From Sporosarcina jeotgali (GTDB lineage: Bacteria > Bacillota > Bacilli > Bacillales_A > Planococcaceae): DNA of 64,000 bases. Location: positions 1-64,000 of the forward strand of contig NZ_CP116341.1 of NCBI RefSeq assembly GCF_033304595.1. The letters are read 5' to 3'. The position numbers and the translations under genes were made by a program. Under the pieces are notes generated by a model that had not been told where the DNA came from, ran no database searches, and saw nothing but the letters and a program-made list of their open reading frames with translations. Of this stretch, positions 60,685 through 64,000 are shown in pieces; the stretch's first letter is position 1; each line of letters opens with the position of its first letter.

Positions 60685-63600
60685 ATGGATTCACTAGTAA
60701 ACTACTACGAAATGACTGCAGAGACGGTGCGGTTGACGAGCGAACTCAAACAAGGACACGACCGCCAGCTGCTAACCGGATTAACGGGTGGTGCAAAGAC
60801 ACTCCTATTCCAAGCACTGCAAGCAGACACCGGCCGTCCGATGCTCATTGTTTCACCCAATATGCTGCAAGCTCAGCGTACATACGAGGACCTCGTCAAG
60901 CTATTGGGCGAATCTCACGTGCATTTATATCCTGCAGAAGAGCTGGTTGCTGCAGATTTTGCTTTTGCCAGCTTTGAACTTCGTGCAGGACGTATCGATA
61001 CACTAAATCATTTGGCGACACAGACAGAAGGCATCTATATTACCCCTGTTGCGGGTTTGAAAAAGATTGTTCCTTCTAAAGAAAGATGGGAAAGCAGCAC
61101 ATTATCCGCGTCTGTAGGGGACTCCATTGAAACAGATGAGTGGCTGCAGCACTTGACGAGTATGGGGTACACCCGGCAAGACATGGTGACAGCACCCGGT
61201 GAATTTGCATTGCGCGGCGGTATTTTAGATGTTTATCCGCTTACTGCGGAAGATCCTGTAAGAATTGAATTGTTTGATACAGATATCGATTCCATTCGAA
61301 CATTTTCTGCAGAAGATCAGCGGTCTACAGGTAAGCTGGACCAGCTGATTCTTCTGCCGGCAAATGAGTTTACATGGACTGCGGAAGACCTTCAGCAAAT
61401 CGCAGACAAGCTAGAGGCAGCACTTTCTAAAAGCTTGAAGAAAGTGAAAGACGAGCTCGTCAAAGAGAATTTATTGCTTTCAATATCAGGAGATATCGAA
61501 CTGATGAGGTCGGGTATTCAGCCTGAGAATATGGTGAAGTACGCCGGATTTGCAGGAGACAGAGTAACGGAACTCGGAAGTTATTTACCGGAAAATGCAC
61601 TTGTTGTGTTTGATGAAATCAATCGCATACAAGAAACCGCAGCAACCCTTGAAAAAGATGAAGAAGAATGGCGCATGTCTTTATTGGAGGAAGGGAAAAT
61701 TGTTCATGACGCCAAGTTATCTGTTTCATTTACAGAAGCCCATGCAGCATTGAATACGAAAACGATTTACATGTCGTTATTCACAAGAAGTTTGCCTGGA
61801 ATAACGGTGAAGGAAATCATCTCGTATTCATGCAAACCGATGCAGCAGTTCCACGGGCAAATGAATTTGTTGAAGTCCGAAATGGAACGTTGGCAGCACA
61901 ATCAGTTCAATGTGTTCATCCTTGCTGAAGGGAAAGAACGTGTCGATCAGGTTCACTCTATTTTGCAGGACTATGATATTGATGCAACAGAGAATGGAGC
62001 CGCGACAAAAGAAGGCATGATAACAGTAGTGGACGGCAGTCTGCATGCGGGCTTTGAACTCCCGCTGCAACGTCTTGCCGTTATTACGGACGGGGAACTT
62101 TTTAAAGGGAAACCGAAGCGCAAGACACGTCCGCAAAAGGCATCGAATGCTGAACGAATTAAGAATTACTCGGAAATCCAACCTGGCGATTACATCGTTC
62201 ACGTCAATCATGGTATTGGTAAGTACTATGGGGTCGTCACATTGGAAGTCAGCGGGATCAGCAAAGACTATCTCGATATTCGGTACCGCGGCGAAGACAA
62301 GCTGTTTGTCCCTGCGGATCAAATCGACTTAATCCAAAAATATGTGGCGTCTGGTGATAAGGAGCCGAAGCTTCATAAATTAGGCGGGGCCGAGTGGAAG
62401 AAGACAAAAACAAAAGTTACTGCTGCGGTAAAAGATATTGCAGATGATCTTATTAAACTCTACGCAGAACGAGAAGCACAAAAAGGCTATGCGTTTTCTG
62501 AAGACGATGATCTTCAGCGTTCGTTTGAAAATGCGTTTCCTTATGAGGAAACGGAGGATCAGCTCCGCTCGATTGTGGAAGTGAAACAGGATATGGAAAA
62601 GGAACGGCCAATGGATCGGCTGTTGTGCGGGGACGTTGGTTACGGGAAAACGGAAGTGGCGATCCGAGCTGCTTTCAAAGCGGTTTCAGACGGAAAACAA
62701 GTTGCATTCCTAGTACCGACCACCATTTTAGCGCAGCAGCACTATGAGACTATGAAGGCCAGGTTTGCAGACTTTCCGCTAGAAGTATCGTTGTTAAATC
62801 GTTTCCGCTCCAAGAAACAACAAACAGAAACGAAAAAAGGGCTTAAAAATGGAACAATCGATGTTGTCGTAGGGACGCACCGACTGCTTTCTAAAGATGT
62901 AGCCTATCAAGACCTTGGACTTCTGATCGTCGATGAAGAACAGCGTTTCGGTGTCACGCACAAAGAAAAACTAAAGCAGCTGAAGACGAATGTCGATGTC
63001 TTAACACTAACGGCCACACCGATTCCAAGAACGCTGCATATGTCCATGATCGGAGTCCGAGATTTGTCTATTATCGAAACGCCGCCAGCGAACCGTTTCC
63101 CTGTTCAAACGTATGTCATGGAAAATAACCTTGCGTTAACACGTGAAGCCATAGAACGTGAGATGTCCCGAGGCGGCCAGGTCTTCTATCTCTATAATCG
63201 AGTGGAGGACATGGCGAAGAAGGTGGATGAAATCCGTCAGCTTGTTCCTGAAGCTCGTGTCGGCTTTGCCCATGGACAAATGGGGGAAGCGGCATTAGAG
63301 GAAGTCATTCTTAGTTTCCTCGAGGGGGAATACGACGTTCTTGTTACGACAACGATCATTGAAACGGGAATCGATATCCCGAACGTCAATACGCTGCTTG
63401 TACACAACGCAGATCGAATGGGACTTTCTCAGTTGTATCAGCTAAGAGGGCGAGTCGGACGTTCAAATCGTGTGGCATACGCGTATTTCCTATATGAACG
63501 TGACAAAGTGCTAACGGAAGTTGCGGAAAACCGGCTTCAAGCGATCAAAGAGTTCACGGAACTAGGTTCAGGTTTTAAAATCGCGATGCGTGATTTGTCT

Positions 63601-64000
63601 ATCCGCGGCGCAGGAAATCTGCTCGGTTCCCAGCAGCATGGATTCATCGACTCTGTCGGGTTTGACTTGTATTCACAAATGCTGCAAGACGCAGTTGAAG
63701 AGAAACAGACAGGTATTTCTAAAGAGGATCGTCCCGATTTGGAAATTTCACTCCCAATCAACGCCTACTTACCGGATACGTACATTAAAGACGGCTATCA
63801 AAAAATCCAGATGTACAAACGTGTTAAAGCAATTGAAGCAGAAGAAGACTTTAACGAGTTGTGGGATGAAATGACAGACCGCTTCGGGGACTTGCCATTC
63901 GAAGCTGAATTATTAATGCGTGTCGGACGCATCAAGGCATGGGGGAAAGCAGCAGGCGTGGTATCGATTAAGAAACGGCAAGCAATGATTGAAATTCGCT
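60685..64000 (+). CDS. mfd: Transcription-repair coupling factor (3' end beyond window)
   Basis: 1105 codons are visible of about 1180 expected; the reading frame is open to the edge. The N-terminal UvrB-homology module includes GEFALRGGILDVYPL; the RID domain PGDYIVHVNHGIGKYYG; Walker A GDVGYGKT (about 650-656), DEEQ-type box VDEEQRFGVTH and the later helicase motif QLRGRVGRSNR. ATG 60685 with AAAGGGA about 9 nt upstream. Releases stalled RNA polymerase and recruits UvrA. Confidence 0.96.
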   Translation, partial: MDSLVNYYEMTAETVRLTSELKQGHDRQLLTGLTGGAKTLLFQALQADTGRPMLIVSPNMLQAQRTYEDLVKLLGESHVHLYPAEELVAADFAFASFELRAGRIDTLNHLATQTEGIYITPVAGLKKIVPSKERWESSTLSASVGDSIETDEWLQHLTSMGYTRQDMVTAPGEFALRGGILDVYPLTAEDPVRIELFDTDIDSIRTFSAEDQRSTGKLDQLILLPANEFTWTAEDLQQIADKLEAALSKSLKKVKDELVKENLLLSISGDIELMRSGIQPENMVKYAGFAGDRVTELGSYLPENALVVFDEINRIQETAATLEKDEEEWRMSLLEEGKIVHDAKLSVSFTEAHAALNTKTIYMSLFTRSLPGITVKEIISYSCKPMQQFHGQMNLLKSEMERWQHNQFNVFILAEGKERVDQVHSILQDYDIDATENGAATKEGMITVVDGSLHAGFELPLQRLAVITDGELFKGKPKRKTRPQKASNAERIKNYSEIQPGDYIVHVNHGIGKYYGVVTLEVSGISKDYLDIRYRGEDKLFVPADQIDLIQKYVASGDKEPKLHKLGGAEWKKTKTKVTAAVKDIADDLIKLYAEREAQKGYAFSEDDDLQRSFENAFPYEETEDQLRSIVEVKQDMEKERPMDRLLCGDVGYGKTEVAIRAAFKAVSDGKQVAFLVPTTILAQQHYETMKARFADFPLEVSLLNRFRSKKQQTETKKGLKNGTIDVVVGTHRLLSKDVAYQDLGLLIVDEEQRFGVTHKEKLKQLKTNVDVLTLTATPIPRTLHMSMIGVRDLSIIETPPANRFPVQTYVMENNLALTREAIEREMSRGGQVFYLYNRVEDMAKKVDEIRQLVPEARVGFAHGQMGEAALEEVILSFLEGEYDVLVTTTIIETGIDIPNVNTLLVHNADRMGLSQLYQLRGRVGRSNRVAYAYFLYERDKVLTEVAENRLQAIKEFTELGSGFKIAMRDLSIRGAGNLLGSQQHGFIDSVGFDLYSQMLQDAVEEKQTGISKEDRPDLEISLPINAYLPDTYIKDGYQKIQMYKRVKAIEAEEDFNELWDEMTDRFGDLPFEAELLMRVGRIKAWGKAAGVVSIKKRQAMIEIR

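Overview
The window is an ordinary chromosomal segment from close to the replication origin of an endospore-forming Bacillales. Gene order follows the Bacillus subtilis guaB-dacA-serS-dnaX-recR-bofA-tmk-holB-yabA-rsmI-abrB-metG-yabE-rsmA-veg-sspF-ispE-purR-spoVG-glmU-prs-ctc-pth-fin-mfd block. Sporulation genes (bofA, sspF, spoVG, fin, abrB) point to a spore former. The divergences from B. subtilis and the interspersed repeats suggest a Planococcaceae member such as Sporosarcina; that genus-level guess is inference.

Layout. 1-0.5 kb: a 40-bp tandem repeat ahead of a glutathione-peroxidase-like gene. 1-9.2 kb: guaB, dacA, a reversed MocR/PdxR-type regulator sitting where pdxST lies in B. subtilis, T-box-controlled serS, reversed tadA, dgk and dck. 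9.3-13.6 kb: an operon for tryptophan to anthranilate (kynU, kynA, an NSS-family transporter, kynB). 13.6-25.8 kb: an accessory region holding small AT-rich membrane or secreted ORFs separated by a degenerate palindromic motif, an IS4-family element nested in an interspersed palindrome with a 12-bp target duplication, an ECF sigma/ABC-2 transporter operon, the remnant of a probable IS21-like element, and an IS3-family element that splits a secreted-protein gene. 25.9-30.7 kb: divergent aspartokinase and hom-thrC-thrB. 30.8-42.3 kb: tRNA-Ser, SRP RNA, then DNA replication and repair and translation genes to abrB. 42.6-46.7 kb: a SAM-I riboswitch followed by metNPQ and an M20 amidohydrolase. 47-64 kb: metG, tatD, yabE, rnmV, rsmA, veg, sspF, ispE, purR, ridA, spoVG, glmU, prs, ctc, pth, fin and the 5' 94% or so of mfd, cut by the window edge.

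How the parts work together. The hom-thrC-thrB operon and the divergent aspartokinase form the threonine branch. The kyn operon couples probable tryptophan uptake to its conversion to anthranilate. The met operon couples uptake of methionine (and perhaps of N-acylated derivatives) to SAM sensing. Many housekeeping genes overlap by 4-11 nt and are probably translationally coupled (recR-yaaL, yaaO-tmk, holB-ricT, yazA-rsmI, rnmV-rsmA, purR-ridA). Recognisable regulatory DNA includes sigma-A promoters for veg (two), yabE, ffs, abrB, glmU, hom, kynU and the riboswitch transcript, a sigma-B-type promoter for ctc, and three sequences close to the parS consensus.

The parts least explained by known families are the small-ORF cassette-like region with its repeated palindromic motif, the 40-bp tandem repeat, and the orphan MocR regulator. 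I saw no CRISPR array, prophage or obvious defence island.
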